Shown in pieces: positions 1 through 10,829 of a stretch of DNA of 64,000 nt. The stretch spans positions 1-64,000 of the forward strand of contig CALNWS010000013.1 in NCBI GenBank assembly GCA_940747215.1, given 5' to 3'. Numbering within the stretch: the stretch's first letter is position 1; the number at the start of each line of letters is the position of its first letter. The notes under the pieces are model-generated. The model saw only the letters and a list, made by a program, of their open reading frames with translations. It was not told the DNA's origin and did no database searches. Source of the DNA: an uncultured Paraburkholderia sp. Lineage in GTDB: Bacteria > Pseudomonadota > Gammaproteobacteria > Burkholderiales > Burkholderiaceae. The translations under genes were made by a program, and so were the position numbers.

Positions 1-140
1 GCAGACCGGATGCCGGATGAGGCATACTTCGCAACGCTGCCTGCGATCAGATCGGCAGCATGATCGCCCCGGACGTTCCACTTGAAAATCTCAGAAAACT
101 GTCCGAACGAACAGGGCCACCTCTATAATAGAAGAACCGA
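1..140 (+). mobile_element. Probable C-terminal end of an IS3-type transposase (edge fragment)
   Basis: The first 63 bases read as an open frame ending ...DEAYFATLPAIRSAA and a stop, which resembles the C-terminus of IS3-group OrfB transposases from memory. A further in-frame-looking tail (LENLRKLSERTGPPL) follows in another frame. The fragment stops about where the neighbouring poxB homology stops, so it looks like an insertion sequence sitting inside poxB, with the rest of the element outside the window. No terminal inverted repeat could be defined. Confidence 0.35.
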
Positions 141-148
141 CGCGTTGC

Positions 149-259
149 AAGCTTATCCGACAGGCCGTTCAGGCTGTCACCCGTCACGCCCTAGATCCTG
201 TCGACGTTCGCCGCCGCCAGCGTCTTCGCAAGAAAATCCGCAATAGTCTGCTTGCTCAT
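149..259 (-). pseudogene. poxB: poxB remnant: N-terminus of pyruvate dehydrogenase (quinone)
   Basis: Reading from the ATG at 259, the peptide MSKQTIADFLAKTLAAANV.. followed by GVTGDSLNGLSDKL matches the N-terminus of PoxB, the ThDP- and FAD-dependent enzyme that oxidises pyruvate to acetate and passes electrons to ubiquinone. The tryptophan expected before GVTGD is an in-frame TAG at 191-193. Homology ends after about 37 codons, where the putative IS fragment begins. The remaining ~535 codons are missing from this side, so no function can remain. Confidence 0.6.
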
Positions 260-369
260 GCTGTGCTCCGCTAAGTGAGAAAGACGGTACTTCTGCTCGT
301 CGCAGAGATTACCCCTTCCTCAAAAACGTGTCGTTTGCCTGCACAAACGCGCACAGAGCCGATTGAGGG

Positions 370-1183
370 TCAGCGCAGCATGAAAGACATCGCAGAAAGT
401 GAATTCAGCACGCGCACGGCGTGTTCCGCGCAAGGCGCGTCAAAGCGCAGCATGACCGCGTCCACGTGCGTGAGCGTCGGCCACTGGCAGAACAGATCGG
501 CGAGGGCCGAAGTCTGCACGCGCAACTCGCACGCCACGGGTTTCGCTTCGCCGCGCGTGGCGTGCGGCGCGCGGCCCGCTTCGATGTGCTGCTTCACCAC
601 GTCACGCGCCGCTTGCGAGATCGCTTCACAAGCGCGCGGGCGTTTGCGTTACGCCGCTTGCGTGGCCCGTCGCCGATTTCGTCACGATGAAGCGTGCGCC
701 CGGAAAACGCGGCGCGGTTTCTTCCGCGAACACGTCATCGCCGGATAAAAGTGCGACCCGCGCGCCATATCCTTCCGCGAGCGCGCCATACACGCCCGCC
801 TCGCCCACTTCGAGGCCGTCGAACAGCACGCGCGCAAATGCGACGCTGTTGATCGTATGCGCGAGAATGTCGCGCGTTTGCGATTTCGCGTGATAGCCGA
901 TCATGAACACGAGCGACACACCGTATTCGAGTCCCGCCATCATGCCGAGCACGAGTTGCGCGCGCATCGAGCAGGTCGGGCAGCAGATTGCGGAAACCGC
1001 CGTGCGAATCGTCGACCCATACGCGTCGGTGGCGCCGCCCGCGAACGCGCCTTCGACGGCGGCGTTCGCTTCGAGCGTCATCCAGCGGCGCGCGGCTTCG
1101 TACTCGCCGTTGCCCGTGCGCGTCTGCTCGGAATGAAACACGCCGGCCACGCCTTCGATGTCGGCGGAAATAAGGACTTCCAT
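370..1183 (-). pseudogene. Broken M55-family D-aminopeptidase (DppA-like)
   Basis: The start MEVLISADIEGVAGVFH carries the DIEG metal ligands of the M55 zinc peptidases, which cleave D-amino-acid peptides. A DDSHGG segment and a GYHAKS segment supply further ligands. The frame is lost and then regained around 960-1030 (two compensating shifts around the DDSHGG stretch) and lost again near 600-630; the last ~76 residues continue in another frame to the stop at 370. It is the last gene of the gsi operon, where it would have processed imported peptides. The upstream peptidase gene probably overlapped this start. Confidence 0.85.
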
Positions 1184-2291
1184 CGGGGAAGAGACTGAAG
1201 AAGTTGAGCGATGTCGGGTGCGTCGGTGTTGACGAAATCGAGCAACGACAGACGACGGTGCCCATCGCGACCGGTGACGAAACTCGCTTGCCACAGCGCA
1301 TCGACGATGGCCTGCTCGACGCTTTCTGCGCATGCTGCGAAAAGCGGATCGAGACGCGCGTCGGCCAAAAGCGGCGGCACGCTGACGAAATCCGCTTCGT
1401 GCGGCACCGTGTACGCGGTCGAAAACGCGAGTGCGATATCGCCGCTGCCGTGTCCGTACACTGAGCCGGTTCGCGCGAGACCTGCCGCCGCGCGCAGCGA
1501 CAGACGCTTGAGCTGACGCGCGTCGAGCGGCGCATCGGTTGCAACGATCATGATGATCGAGCCTTGCTCGGGCTTCGTGCTCGTTGCGACGCTTGTTGCT
1601 GCGTTAGCCGCTGCATTCGCTTCAGCAGCGCGCGCGGCGAGTTCACGTCCCACTGCCACGCCGCCGATCGTCAACGTCAGCAGACGTCCGAAGTTCGCGA
1701 GCACGAGCGCGCCCACGGTATAGCGTCGGCGCGCAATTTCGACGACCCACGATGTGTTGCCGATGCCGCCCTTCAGATCGAAGCTCGACATGCCGCGTCC
1801 CGCGCCGACCGACCCGCTCGCGACATGCGTGTTCGCCACTAGACTGGCTTCGTCGAAATGTTGGCCGGTAATGGCCTGCGCCTGAATGTCGTTCAGGTAG
1901 CCGTCATTGCATTCGAACACGAGCGGATTGACCGTCGACCACTCGCGCCCGATCCGCGGATTCGCTTTCACGGCTGCGCGAATCTGCGCCTGCGCCACCG
2001 CGTCGACGCCGAACGTGTTGGTGAGCGCAATCGGCGTTTCGAGCGTGCCGAACTCTTCGACCTGCACGAGTCCGATGCTCTTGCCGAAACCGTTGATGAC
2101 CGACGCCTCCGGCACCTTGTCGGCGAACGGATCGCCGCGATGCGGATGAATCACCGTCACGCCGGTTTGCAGCGCGCTTTTGCGAGCGTGCAATGGCTAA
2201 CCGTCACGCCGTCCACGTCGGCAATCGTGCCAAGCGGACCGCTTCGCAGCACGCCGATACGCGGCGAGGTCATGTGTGCGGAATCCGTCAT
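1184..2291 (-). pseudogene. Broken P1-family (DmpA-like) aminopeptidase
   Basis: Homologue of the self-cleaving DmpA/P1 aminopeptidases. GSVGAGRGM followed by KGGIGNTS, and the autocleavage motif GSIIMIVATDAPL, are all present. The first ~35 codons (from ATG 2291 or 2273) are out of frame with the rest because of a one-base loss near 2185. At the 3' end the frame runs on to 1078 through the start of the M55 gene. The sequence there (CCCCGATGGAAG) suggests an original TGATG stop/start overlap whose TGA has become CGA. It starts one base after the gsiD stop, so it was translated from the same mRNA. Not functional as it stands unless the N-terminal shift is a sequence error. Confidence 0.85.
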
Positions 2292-2292
2292 G

Positions 2293-3166
2293 TCACGAGC
2301 GGTCGAGCTTCGGATCGAGCGCGTCGTGCAGGCCATCGCCGAGCAGATTGAATGCGAGCACCGTCAGGAAAATCGCGAGACTCGGAAAGAGCGCGATATG
2401 CGGCGCGCGCTTCGTTGAGCATGGCGCCCCATTCGGGCGTGGGCGGCTGCGCACCCAGTCCGAGGAACGACAGGCTCGCCGCCGTGATGATCGACGTGCC
2501 GATACGCATCATGAAGTACACGACGACCGACGAAATGGTGCCCGGCAGAATATGCCTCACGATGATCGTCCAGCCCGACGCGCCGATGCTGCGCGCCGCT
2601 TCGATATACGTGAGCTGCTTGAGCATCAGCGTGTTGCCGCACACGAGCCGCGCGAACGCCGGAATGCTGAAAATCGCCACCGCGCAGATCACGTTGATCA
2701 TGCCGTTGCCGAGAATCGCCACTACGCCGATGGCGAGCAGGATGCTGGGAAACGCGAACAACACGTCGGCCACGCGCATCGTCACGCGGTCCCACCAGCC
2801 TTCGTAGTAACCGGCGAGCAAGCCGAAAAACGTGCCGATCGCCACCGAGAGAAAACCGGCTTCGAGCGAAATGCGCGAGCCGACCAGAATACGGCTAAGA
2901 TGTCGCGGCCGAGCGAATCCACGCCGAACCAGTGAGCGGCAGAAGGTCCTGCATTCAACGCGTCGTAATCGAAGAAATTCTCCGGGTCGTACGGGACGAT
3001 ATGCGGCGCGGCAATCGCCACGACGATCAGCAGCAGCACGAAAACGCCTGCGGCGAGCGCCACGTGCTGCTTGCGGAATTTGCGCCAGAACTCGCTCCAC
3101 GGTGTGCGGATCGCGCGTTCTGCGTTGGCGGCACGCCGGATTGGAACCGGTGGCGGTGGTGCTCAT
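2293..3166 (-). pseudogene. gsiD: Broken glutathione/dipeptide ABC permease GsiD
   Basis: DppC/GsiD-type inner-membrane permease, partner of GsiC. The core from about 2420 to 2880 reads well, including the EAA-loop segment [19 protein letters not shown] and the later [15 protein letters not shown]. The N-terminal part is spread over three frames: the first membrane helix ([20 protein letters not shown]) is out of frame with both the start and the core. The C-terminus has a further shift and a small deletion after NEARA, ending ..LDPKLDRS at 2293. At least three independent frame lesions make it a clear pseudogene. Confidence 0.9.
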
Positions 3167-3173
3167 GCTCGCC

Positions 3174-4100
3174 TCACTTGAAACGGATGATCGAATTGAT
3201 CACGGCGTACAACACGTCCATGACCAGATTGATGATGAATTCGAGCGAGAACAGCAGCACTTCGGCCTGAATCACCGGATAGTCGCGCATCGAAACCGCG
3301 TCCACCAGCAGGCGCCCGAGGCCTGGCCAGTTGAACACCACTTCGACCACGATCGAGCCGCCGAGCAGAAAGCCGAATTGCAGACCCATCATCGTGACGA
3401 CGGGAATCATCGCGTTGCGCAGGCAATGTTTGACGATCACGAGCCGCTCCGGCACGCCCTTCGCACGCGCGGTGCGCACGAAGTCCTCGTTCAGCACTTC
3501 GACGAACGAAGCCCGCGTGAAGCGCGCCATCACCGCCGCCACGGCCGCGCCGAGCGTGAGTGAAGGCAGCACGTAGCTTTGCCACGAACCATCGCCGACG
3601 ATGGGCAGCCAGCCTAGCTTCACCGAGAAAATTTCCATCAGCACCATGCCGAGCGCGAAGGCCGGAAACGAAATGCCGGACACCGCGAGCGTCATGCCGA
3701 GCTGGTCCGGCCAACGGTTGCGCCACACCGCCGACACGATGCCGATGCCCATGCCGAGCACCACCGCCCACACCATGCTCGCGAGCGTGAGCAGCAACGT
3801 CGGCATGAAGCGTTCGGCGATTTCCTCGCTCACCGGACGTTTGCTGCGCATCGAGATGCCGAAGTCACCGTGCGCGATCTTCAAGAAGAAGTTGGCGAAC
3901 TGCTGCGGCATCGGTTTGTCGAGTCCGAGCTCGGAACGCACGAGTGCGACGGTCGCTTCGTCCGCTTCGGGACCGGCGGCAAGACGCGCCGGATCGCCCG
4001 GCAACAGATGCACGAACAGGAACATCAGCACGGCGACGATGAGGAGCGTCGGCAGCAGGCCAAAGAGACGTTTGACGAGGAAGTTCAGCATGAAACTCAC
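3174..4100 (-). CDS. gsiC: Glutathione/dipeptide ABC transporter permease GsiC
   Basis: A 308-residue inner-membrane permease that aligns end to end, from memory, with E. coli GsiC (306 aa). It has a first transmembrane helix at about residues 11-32, the [10 protein letters not shown] segment after it, the conserved [10 protein letters not shown] stretch, and the EAA coupling loop at about 205-225 ([11 protein letters not shown]). One residue appears missing near the C-terminus (EFIINLV, where EFILINLV is usual). It would form the channel with GsiD, but GsiD, GsiA and GsiB are all broken. It is therefore the only open frame of a dead importer and probably has no function left, despite having no stop or frameshift. 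Confidence 0.93.
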   Translation of the reverse strand: MSFMLNFLVKRLFGLLPTLLIVAVLMFLFVHLLPGDPARLAAGPEADEATVALVRSELGLDKPMPQQFANFFLKIAHGDFGISMRSKRPVSEEIAERFMPTLLLTLASMVWAVVLGMGIGIVSAVWRNRWPDQLGMTLAVSGISFPAFALGMVLMEIFSVKLGWLPIVGDGSWQSYVLPSLTLGAAVAAVMARFTRASFVEVLNEDFVRTARAKGVPERLVIVKHCLRNAMIPVVTMMGLQFGFLLGGSIVVEVVFNWPGLGRLLVDAVSMRDYPVIQAEVLLFSLEFIINLVMDVLYAVINSIIRFK

Positions 4101-4133
4101 CAGCCAATAGTGCGTACAACAAAGGTCCGTTCA

Positions 4134-4171
4134 GGGCGACGGCCGGCGTTATTACGGCCGGCACGTCGCCC
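4134..4171 (-). other. Intercistronic hairpin between gsiB and gsiC
   Basis: Arms GGGCGAC (4134-4140) and GTCGCCC (4165-4171), plus an inner GCCGG/CCGGC pairing, form a strong stem-loop in the 95-base gap between gsiB and gsiC. There is no T-run. Such hairpins after binding-protein genes commonly stabilise the upstream message so that the binding protein is made in excess; that role here is inferred. Confidence 0.6.
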
Positions 4172-4195
4172 GGATCGGCTAGCGATTCACCCGAA

Positions 4196-5757
4196 TCACT
4201 TGATCGCGATCTCGTCGAAATTGAACGAGCCGTCAGGCGCGACATAAGCGCCCGACAGACGCTTGCGGCGCGCATACACGACCTTTCCTTGACGAGGAAA
4301 ATCCACGGCGCGTCGGCCCAGATGCGCTTCTGCGCGTCGGTGTAGAGCGCGGCCTTCTTCGTGCGGTCGGTGGTTTCGAACGCCTCTTTCAGATCGTTGT
4401 CGACGGTATCGTTCCTGTAGTACGCGGTGTTGACCATCTTCGGCGGGAACGATGCCGAAGCGAGCAGCGGCGTGATCGCCCAGTCGCTTTCATCCGTCGA
4501 CGAGGACCAGCCCTGGTAAGTACATGCGCACCGGCGCAGCAGCGGGATCCTGCGCGCTTTCCACCTTGACGATGCGCTGGCCGGCTTCAAGCGCTTCGAC
4601 CTGCGCCTTGATGCCGACCTGCGCGAGTTGCTGCTGCACAAACTGGATCACCTTCTGCGCGGTCGAGTAGTTATAGGCCGACTACAGCGTTGTTTCGAAA
4701 CCGTTCGGGTAACCCGCTTCCTTCAGCAGCGCGCGCCTTCGCCGGATCGTACGGCCACGGGCCAAGCTTCACGGCGTAATCCACGCCTTGCGGCACGACG
4801 CCGTCGGCGGGCGTCGCGTAACCCGCAATGCAACCTTCGTGAGCGCGTCCTTGTTGACCGCGTAGTTCAGCGCCTCCCGCACCTTCAGGTTGTCGAAAGG
4901 CTTCTGGTTCACGTTCAGGCTGATGTAGCACTGAATGATCGACGGCGACGCGATCAGATCCACCTTCGGGCTCGACTGCAGTTGCGCGGCTTGTTCGAAC
5001 GGCACCTGGAAGGCGAAGTCCGCTTCGCCCGTGCGCATCAGCGCGGCACGCGTGTTGTTGTCGACCACCGGCTTTTCCAGTCGATCGCATCGATCTTCGG
5101 ATAACCCTTCTTCCAGTAGCCCGCGAACTTCTTCACCGTCAGGTCGCCCGCCGGATCCCATTTCACGAGTTCGAACGGACCCGTGCCGACCGGATGGAAC
5201 GCGATGTCCTTGCCGTATTTCTTCAGCGCGTCAGGCGGAATCATCACCGCCGACGGATGCGCGAGCACGTTGACGAACGCCGAGAACGGCGCCTTCAGCG
5301 TGACCTTCACCGTGTACGGATCGACCACTTCGGTCTTCTCGATACGGTTGAACATGTTGTAGCGCTTGAGCTTGTTCGCCGGATCGGTCACGCGGTCGAA
5401 GTTCGCCTTCACTGCCGCCGCGTTGAAGTCGGTACCGTCCTGGAACTTCACGCCGTGACGCAGCTTGAACGTGTAGACCTTCGCGTCGGGACTCGCTTCG
5501 TAGCTGTCGGCCAGCACGTTCACGAGCTTCATGTCCTTGTCGAAGCCGAAGAGCCCTTGGTAGAACGACTTCGCGACCGCTTGCGAGAGCGTGTCGTTCG
5601 CGTCGTACGGATCGAGCGTCGTGAAGGTGGACGCGACGGTCATCACAGCCGTAGTGTCGGCGTGCGCCACGTTGCCCGCGAGCATCGCGAACACCACTGC
5701 GCCGCCGCCAATCAGCGCGTGCAACCGAAACGGGGAAGACGGGACCAGCAGGTTCAT
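4196..5757 (-). pseudogene. gsiB: Broken glutathione/dipeptide-binding protein GsiB
   Basis: Periplasmic solute-binding protein of the SBP_bac_5 family. The first ~230 codons are clean: a signal peptide ending around NVAHA, then [38 protein letters not shown] and [13 protein letters not shown]. After about 5060 the reading frame breaks repeatedly, with the remainder scattered over three frames to the end GSFNFDEIAIK at 4196. A TGG has also become TAG (4682-4684). Without its C-terminal lobe it cannot close on a ligand. It lies 63 bases downstream of gsiA. Confidence 0.9.
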
Positions 5758-5820
5758 GAGCTTGACTCCAGACTGCGAAAGTAAAACGGGTTGATGTGAG
5801 CGGGTGAAAAACTTGAAAAG

Positions 5821-7747
5821 CTAGTACACACCGCTGACGCGATGCTGTGCGACGAAATGGTCCGGACCGACGGCGATCAGCGGCGCGACCACCGGTTCGT
5901 CGTCGAACGCGCGGATCGGGCTCGGAATCTCGTCGGCGGCGAATATGCGTTTCGCGTGACGCCGCGTGGGATCGGCCACCGGCACCGCGCTCATCAGCTT
6001 CTTCGTGTACGGATGCTGCGGCGCTTCGAACACGGCGCGGCGCGGACCGATCTCGATGATCTGGCCGAGATACATCACCGTCACGCGATGACTGACGCGC
6101 TCCACCACCGCCATGTCGTGCGAAATGAACAGGTACGCGACGCCGAGTTCGCGTTGCAGATCGAGCATCAGATTGACGATCTGCGCCTATAAGTAAACGT
6201 CGAGCGCAGAAACGGATTCGTCGGCGATCACCACTTTCGGGTTGAGCGCGAGCGCGCGAGCAATCGCGATTCACTGACGCTGACCGCCGGAGAATTCGTG
6301 CGGATAACGGCGCGCCGCTTCGGGCGGCAGGCCGACCTTTTCGAGCAGCCATGCGACGCGCGCCTGCGCTTCGTCGCCGCTTGCCACGCCGTGCACGAGC
6401 AGCGGCTCCACCATGACCGAGAGCCCACCGTCAGACGCGGATTGAGCGACGCGAACGGGTCTTGGAAAATGAACTGGATGTCGCGCCGCAAAGACTGCAA
6501 CGCGGGGCCGCTCAACGAGCTGATGTCGCGGCCGTTGAATTCGATCGAACCGCTCTGGCTTTCCACGAGCCGCAACAGCGAACGGCCGGTGGTCGATTTA
6601 CCGCAACCCGACTCGCCCACCAGCGCGAGCGTTTCGCCCGGACGCAGATCGAAGCTGACTTTCTCGACCGCGTGCACGCGGCCCGTCACGCGTCCGAGCA
6701 AACCGCTTTTTACCGGGAAGCGCGTGACCAGGTCGCGCACGCGCAGAATCGACGGCGTGCTCGCTTCGACCACGGGCTGGCTGCTCTTCGCGCGCAAAAG
6801 CAGCGGCCGGGGACGCACCGCTTCGTCCGTGCCCGCTTGCGCGGCCTGCTCGACCGTGAGAATCGGAAATCGCGCCGGGCCGTCAGTGCCCTGCATCGCG
6901 CCGAGTCTCAGCACGGCGGCGAGCAACGCCTTCGTGTACGGATGCGTTGGCGCCGCGAACACGGTGTCCGAGGCGCCCTCTTCCACTTTCTCGCCGCAAT
7001 ACATCACGAGCACGCGGTCCGCCACTTCGGCCACCACGCCCATGTCGTGCGTGATGAAGATCACACCCATGTTCATCTCGTCCTGCAAGCCGCGAATCAG
7101 TTGCAGGATCTGCGCCTGAATCGTGACATCGAGCGCCGTGGTCAGTTCGTCGGCGATCAGGAGCGCGGGCTTGCACGACAGTGCCATCGCAATCATCACG
7201 CGCTGACGCATGCCGCCCGACAACTGATGCGGAAACCGCGCGGCCACGCGGCGCGCTTCGGGATGCGCACCAGCTCGAGCAGACGCAGCGTTTCCGCCTG
7301 CGCTGCTGCGCGGCTCTTGCCCTGATGCAGCGAAATCGCCTCGCTGATCTGGTCGCCCACCGTGAACACCGGATTGAGCGACGTCATCGGCTCCTGGAAG
7401 ATCATCGCGATGTCGGCGCCGCGAATCGAGCGCATCGTGCCGGACGACGCCGTCGCGAGATCGAGCATGCTGCCGTCACGCCGCCGGAACGCGATGCTGC
7501 CGCCGGCTAGGCGCCCATCGCCGTGGCCGATCAGCCACGTCAATGCGAGCGATGTCACCGATTTGCCGGAGCCCGACTCGCCGACGATCGCGAGCGTCTC
7601 GCCGCGATCGACATTGAACGAGAGATGGCGCACCGCATTGAACGTGGCGTCGCCGCTTCAAAACGCGACCGTCAGATCGTCGACGGCGAGCACGCGTTGC
7701 GGCGGCAAGGTTTCGATGAGCGAGCGAGTGTGCGATGAAGTCGGCAC
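5821..7747 (-). pseudogene. gsiA: Broken two-domain ABC ATPase GsiA
   Basis: Double nucleotide-binding-domain ATPase (about 640 codons) that powered GsiBCD. Both P-loops are visible (GESGSGKS and GESGCGKS), as are LSGGMRQR in domain 1 and two HPYTK oligopeptide-transporter motifs. The likely start is GTG at 7747. Lesions: TGA near codon 30 where CGA is likely, a frameshift near 7250, another near 6390-6430, TGA inside the second signature (SGGQRQ then stop, CGA expected) and TAG at 6187-6189 where CAG is expected in SVQAQ. All the stop mutations are G:C to A:T changes. Confidence 0.92.
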
Positions 7748-7832
7748 GGTAATTCCTTTGAATTCGAACGCGGCTGACGCAAGTTCAGACGACAGTTCTG
7801 GCGAAAATGAGCGGCACGCTGCTCATGGACGT

Positions 7833-8745
7833 TTAGCGGTAGATCGCCGTGATCGGTGCTTCGCCGAGCCGCGCGAAACCGCGATACATGCCCTCGGTGT
7901 TGAACGGCAGCGCGATGTTGCCGCGCGCGTCGACGGCGATCAGGCCGCCGCGTCCGTCGATGCGCGGCAGGCGGTTCATCACGACGTCTTCCGCCGCTTC
8001 CTGCAGCGAGACCGCGGTACGCCATCTGCGCAGCCACGTCGTAGGCGGCAACCACGCGCATGAACATTTCGCCGAAGCCGGTGGCGGAAACGGCGCAGGT
8101 CGCGTCGTCGGCGTAGCAGCCCGCGCCGATCAGCGGCGTGTCGCTCACACGTCCCTCCTGTTTGTTCGTGACGCCGCCCGTCGATGTCGCGGACGCTACG
8201 TGACCATGGCGGTCGAGCGCGACTGCGCCGACGGTGCCGAACTTGCGGTTCGGATTGATCGGTTCGTGCGGCGTGGGCTCGCCGTGCGCGGCTTCGAGCG
8301 TCACGCCGTCGTGATCGAGCACCGCGCGCTGCTGGTCGAGCGCGAGCATCCATTGACGATGACGCGCGTCGGTATGGAAGTAATCCGGTTCGACGAATTC
8401 GAGCCCTTGCGTGGCGGCGAACGCTTCCGCGCCTTCCCCCGTGAAGAGCACATGTTCGCTGCGTTCGAGTACACGGCGCGCGGCGAGAATCGGATTGCGC
8501 ACGTGCTTCACGCAGCAGATCGCGCCGGCTTCGAGCGTGCTGTCGTCCATGATGGCCGCGTCGAGTTCGTGCGTGCCGGCCGCCTTTTAGACCGCGCCGT
8601 GGCCCGCGTTGAAAAGCGGGCAATCTTCGAGCAGACGCACGGCATGCAGCACCGCGTGGTATTCGGCTTCGGCGCTGTCCGACATCGAAGCGCGCAGGAT
8701 CGTGCCCGCGCCGCCGTGAATGGCAACGACTGCGTTGGAATTCAT
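7833..8745 (-). pseudogene. iaaA: Broken isoaspartyl peptidase/L-asparaginase
   Basis: Ntn-hydrolase of the plant-type asparaginase family, which removes isoaspartyl dipeptides and hydrolyses asparagine. The N-terminus MNSNAVVAIHGGAGTI and the active-site region KFGTVGAVALD (nucleophile Thr) are present. Compared with E. coli IaaA, about 25-30 residues are missing between AEYHA and AVRLLED. A TAA interrupts GHGAV at about 8586-8588, and a frameshift near 8010 separates the C-terminal part ending EAPITAIYR. Its ATG overlaps the stop of the RpiR-type regulator by four bases, so it was the second gene of this operon. Confidence 0.9.
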
Positions 8746-9722
8746 CGTGAAGTCTTGGTCTTACGAGGAGAACGGATGTTGCTTTCGGCGCGCGTGGGTT
8801 GCTGCCCGTTACTTGCAGCCGGTGTCTGCGGATCGGTGAGATCGGTCAGCCACGGCAGCACGAATTCTGTTATGCCTGCGGCTGCCTTCGCCGAGCGTTT
8901 CGCGCGATACGCGACGGTGTCGCAGAGCGCTTCGATCACCGCGAGCACAGCCAAGTCGGCATTCGCGGCAAGGCGGCGCTCCGAGCGCACGTAAAGCGAA
9001 AGACTGGCGAACTGCGCGAGCGGCGAGCGCGGACTGTCGGTCAACGCGAGCACGCGTGCGCCGCGGCCTGCGGCACGGCACGCGAGTTCGATGGTGTCGT
9101 CGACATAGCGCGGAAACGCAATGCCGATCACGAGATCGCCCGGATCCGAATTGAACAGACGGCGCGCGGCATGCGACGGTCCGCTGATCAACGCGAGCGA
9201 CTGCACGTTGTCGTGATACGGCGTGAGGCCATGCTCCATCAGGCCGGCGAGAAACGCGCTCGAACCCGCGCCGAGCACGAACACGCGGTGCGCGGCGATG
9301 ATCGCCTCGACGGCGGCTTGGGCGGCGGCGCTGTCGATCGCGCTGCGCGTGGAATGCAGATTGGCCGCCGCCTATTCAAGCGACGCGCCGATCAGATCGT
9401 CCTCAGCCGCGAGCGATTCCTGTGCGTTGCGCAGACGCCCGACCGGCGCGAGCGTCGCTTCGAAGCCGCGCACCAGTGCGTCGCGAAACTGCGGATAGCC
9501 GTCGAAACCGAGCACTCGGGCGAAGCGGTTCGCCGTCGCCACCGAAGCGCCTACCACGCTCGCGAGCTCGTCGATCCGCATGGTCGCCGCACGAAACAGA
9601 TTGGCCTGCACGTACTCGCCCATACGCCGATGAATCGGCGTGAGCGTCGGCATAGCGGCGGCGATGCGTGCCGCGATGGCCTGCTCGGCGAGATTCGAAG
9701 CAGCGGACGAAGGATGAACCAT
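8742..9722 (-). pseudogene. RpiR-family regulator interrupted by one amber codon
   Basis: An N-terminal RpiR-type helix-turn-helix (IHRRMGEYVQANLFRAATMR, then SVATANRFARVLGF) is followed by a SIS sugar-isomerase-type domain (VFVLGAGSSAFLAGLMEHG). The two halves are in the same frame and separated only by a TAG at 9372-9374, at a position where Gln is plausible (ASLE-stop-AAANLHSTR). I see no other lesion, so this is a one-mutation pseudogene. Its stop overlaps the iaaA start (ATGA), which makes it the first gene and the likely local regulator of the gsi operon. Confidence 0.85.
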
Positions 9723-9747
9723 GCGAGCTGGCCTGCGCGTGTGTGAT

Positions 9748-9804
9748 GAAAATGAATGAAAGAATATTTACATAGAAACGCTCAGAAAATTCATTTTCAT
9801 TTTC
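9748..9804. promoter_or_regulatory. Candidate operator upstream of the RpiR-type regulator
   Basis: GAAAATGAA at 9748-9756 is matched by its inverted copy TTCATTTTC at 9790-9798, with a further CATTTTC immediately after. It lies 25-80 bases upstream of the regulator start in an AT-rich stretch that should hold the operon promoter. RpiR-type proteins bind inverted repeats, so autoregulation here is a reasonable inference but untested. The rest of the gap to 9924 shows no gene. Confidence 0.3.
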
Positions 9805-9924
9805 GAGGGTTTTCACTGATCCTCCGCCTAGAAAAACACGGTCGATGAAAATGGGCTTTCAGCGCGTACCGCTGGCGAACGCAACGGGACGGTCGGCCAG
9901 CCGCGGTGTTATTCTTCGCTCGCC

Positions 9925-10639
9925 ATGAATCTCGAAAGCCTCCTCTTCACTCAAGGTTTCGGCTCGCGCCGCCAATGCCGAGCGCTGGCCGTCGCCGGAC
10001 GCGTGAGCGCGCCGGCGCGGTCTGTACCGATGCCGACGTCGATTTCCCGGTCAACGACAACGACTTCCGCTTCGCCGTGGACGGCGTCGAATGGCCGTAT
10101 CGCGAGCACGCTTATCTGCTTCTGAACAAGCCGGCGGGTTATAGAGTGCTCGCGCGATCCGTAACATCACCTGAGCGTGTTCAGCCTGCTGCCGCCGCAG
10201 TTCGCCGAGCACGGCGTGCAGTGCGTCGGCCGGCTCGATTATCAGAATACCACGGGCCTGCTGCTTCTCTCCTACGATGGCAAGTTCGTGCACATGTTCA
10301 CGTCGCCGAAACGCAAGGTGCCGAAGCTGTACGTGGCGACCACGCGCCATCCGATCGACGATGCGCAACTGAGCGCTTTACGCGACGGCGTACAGTTGCA
10401 TGGCGAGCCGAAACCCGATCGCCGCCGTGGACGCGCAGAAGCGCGGTGAATGCACACTGGCGTTGACCGTGATGGAAGGCAAATATCACTAGGTGAAGCG
10501 GATGATCGCGGCGATGGGCAATCGCTGCGAAGCGCTGCATCGCGAGCGGGTTGGCGGACTTGCACTGCCAGAAGCGCTCGCGCCAGGCGCATGGAAGTGG
10601 CTCGACGAAAACGAACTCGGATCTTTACGGAAAGGGTAA
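9925..10639 (+). pseudogene. rsuA: Broken 16S rRNA pseudouridine synthase (RsuA-type)
   Basis: RsuA family: an S4-like N-terminus (MNLESLLFTQGFGSRRQCRA), then VDGVEWPYREHAYLLLNKPAGY, the catalytic GRLD motif followed by TTGLLLL, and the terminal LDENELGSLRKG. RsuA converts U516 of 16S rRNA to pseudouridine. Several frame changes occur (near 10010, 10150 and 10425). An extra codon follows the catalytic Asp (GRLDYQN where GRLDQD is usual), and CAG has become TAG (10488-10490) in YHQVKR. The gene is dead. It points away from the gsi operon and shares its upstream region. Confidence 0.88.
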
Positions 10640-10694
10640 ACAGGGAGCGCTCCGCGTCTTCTCCGTTTGTGTCCCTTTAACGTATTGATGCAAC

Positions 10695-10771
10695 AGGAAA
10701 AGCGCGTGCGGCAGCGTACGCAACCGCCCTGCAAAGCGCGTTTGCGCGCTGCGTCGCAGCATGCTTTTCCT
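10695..10771. other. Structured intergenic element (nested inverted repeats)
   Basis: AGGAAAAGC (10695-10703) pairs with GCTTTTCCT (10763-10771). Inside lies a second perfect hairpin, AGCGCG-TTTG-CGCGCT (10735-10750). It falls in the 190-base gap between rsuA and a 58-codon gene, with a TATAGT box just after it. There is no T-run, so it is not a standard terminator. It could be a small structured RNA, a leader, or a degenerate repeat. Confidence 0.4.
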
Positions 10772-10829
10772 TACAGGCCGCCCTATAGTCGTTTAAACAA
10801 AGACTAAAAAAGATTCAAGGAGGGGCACC

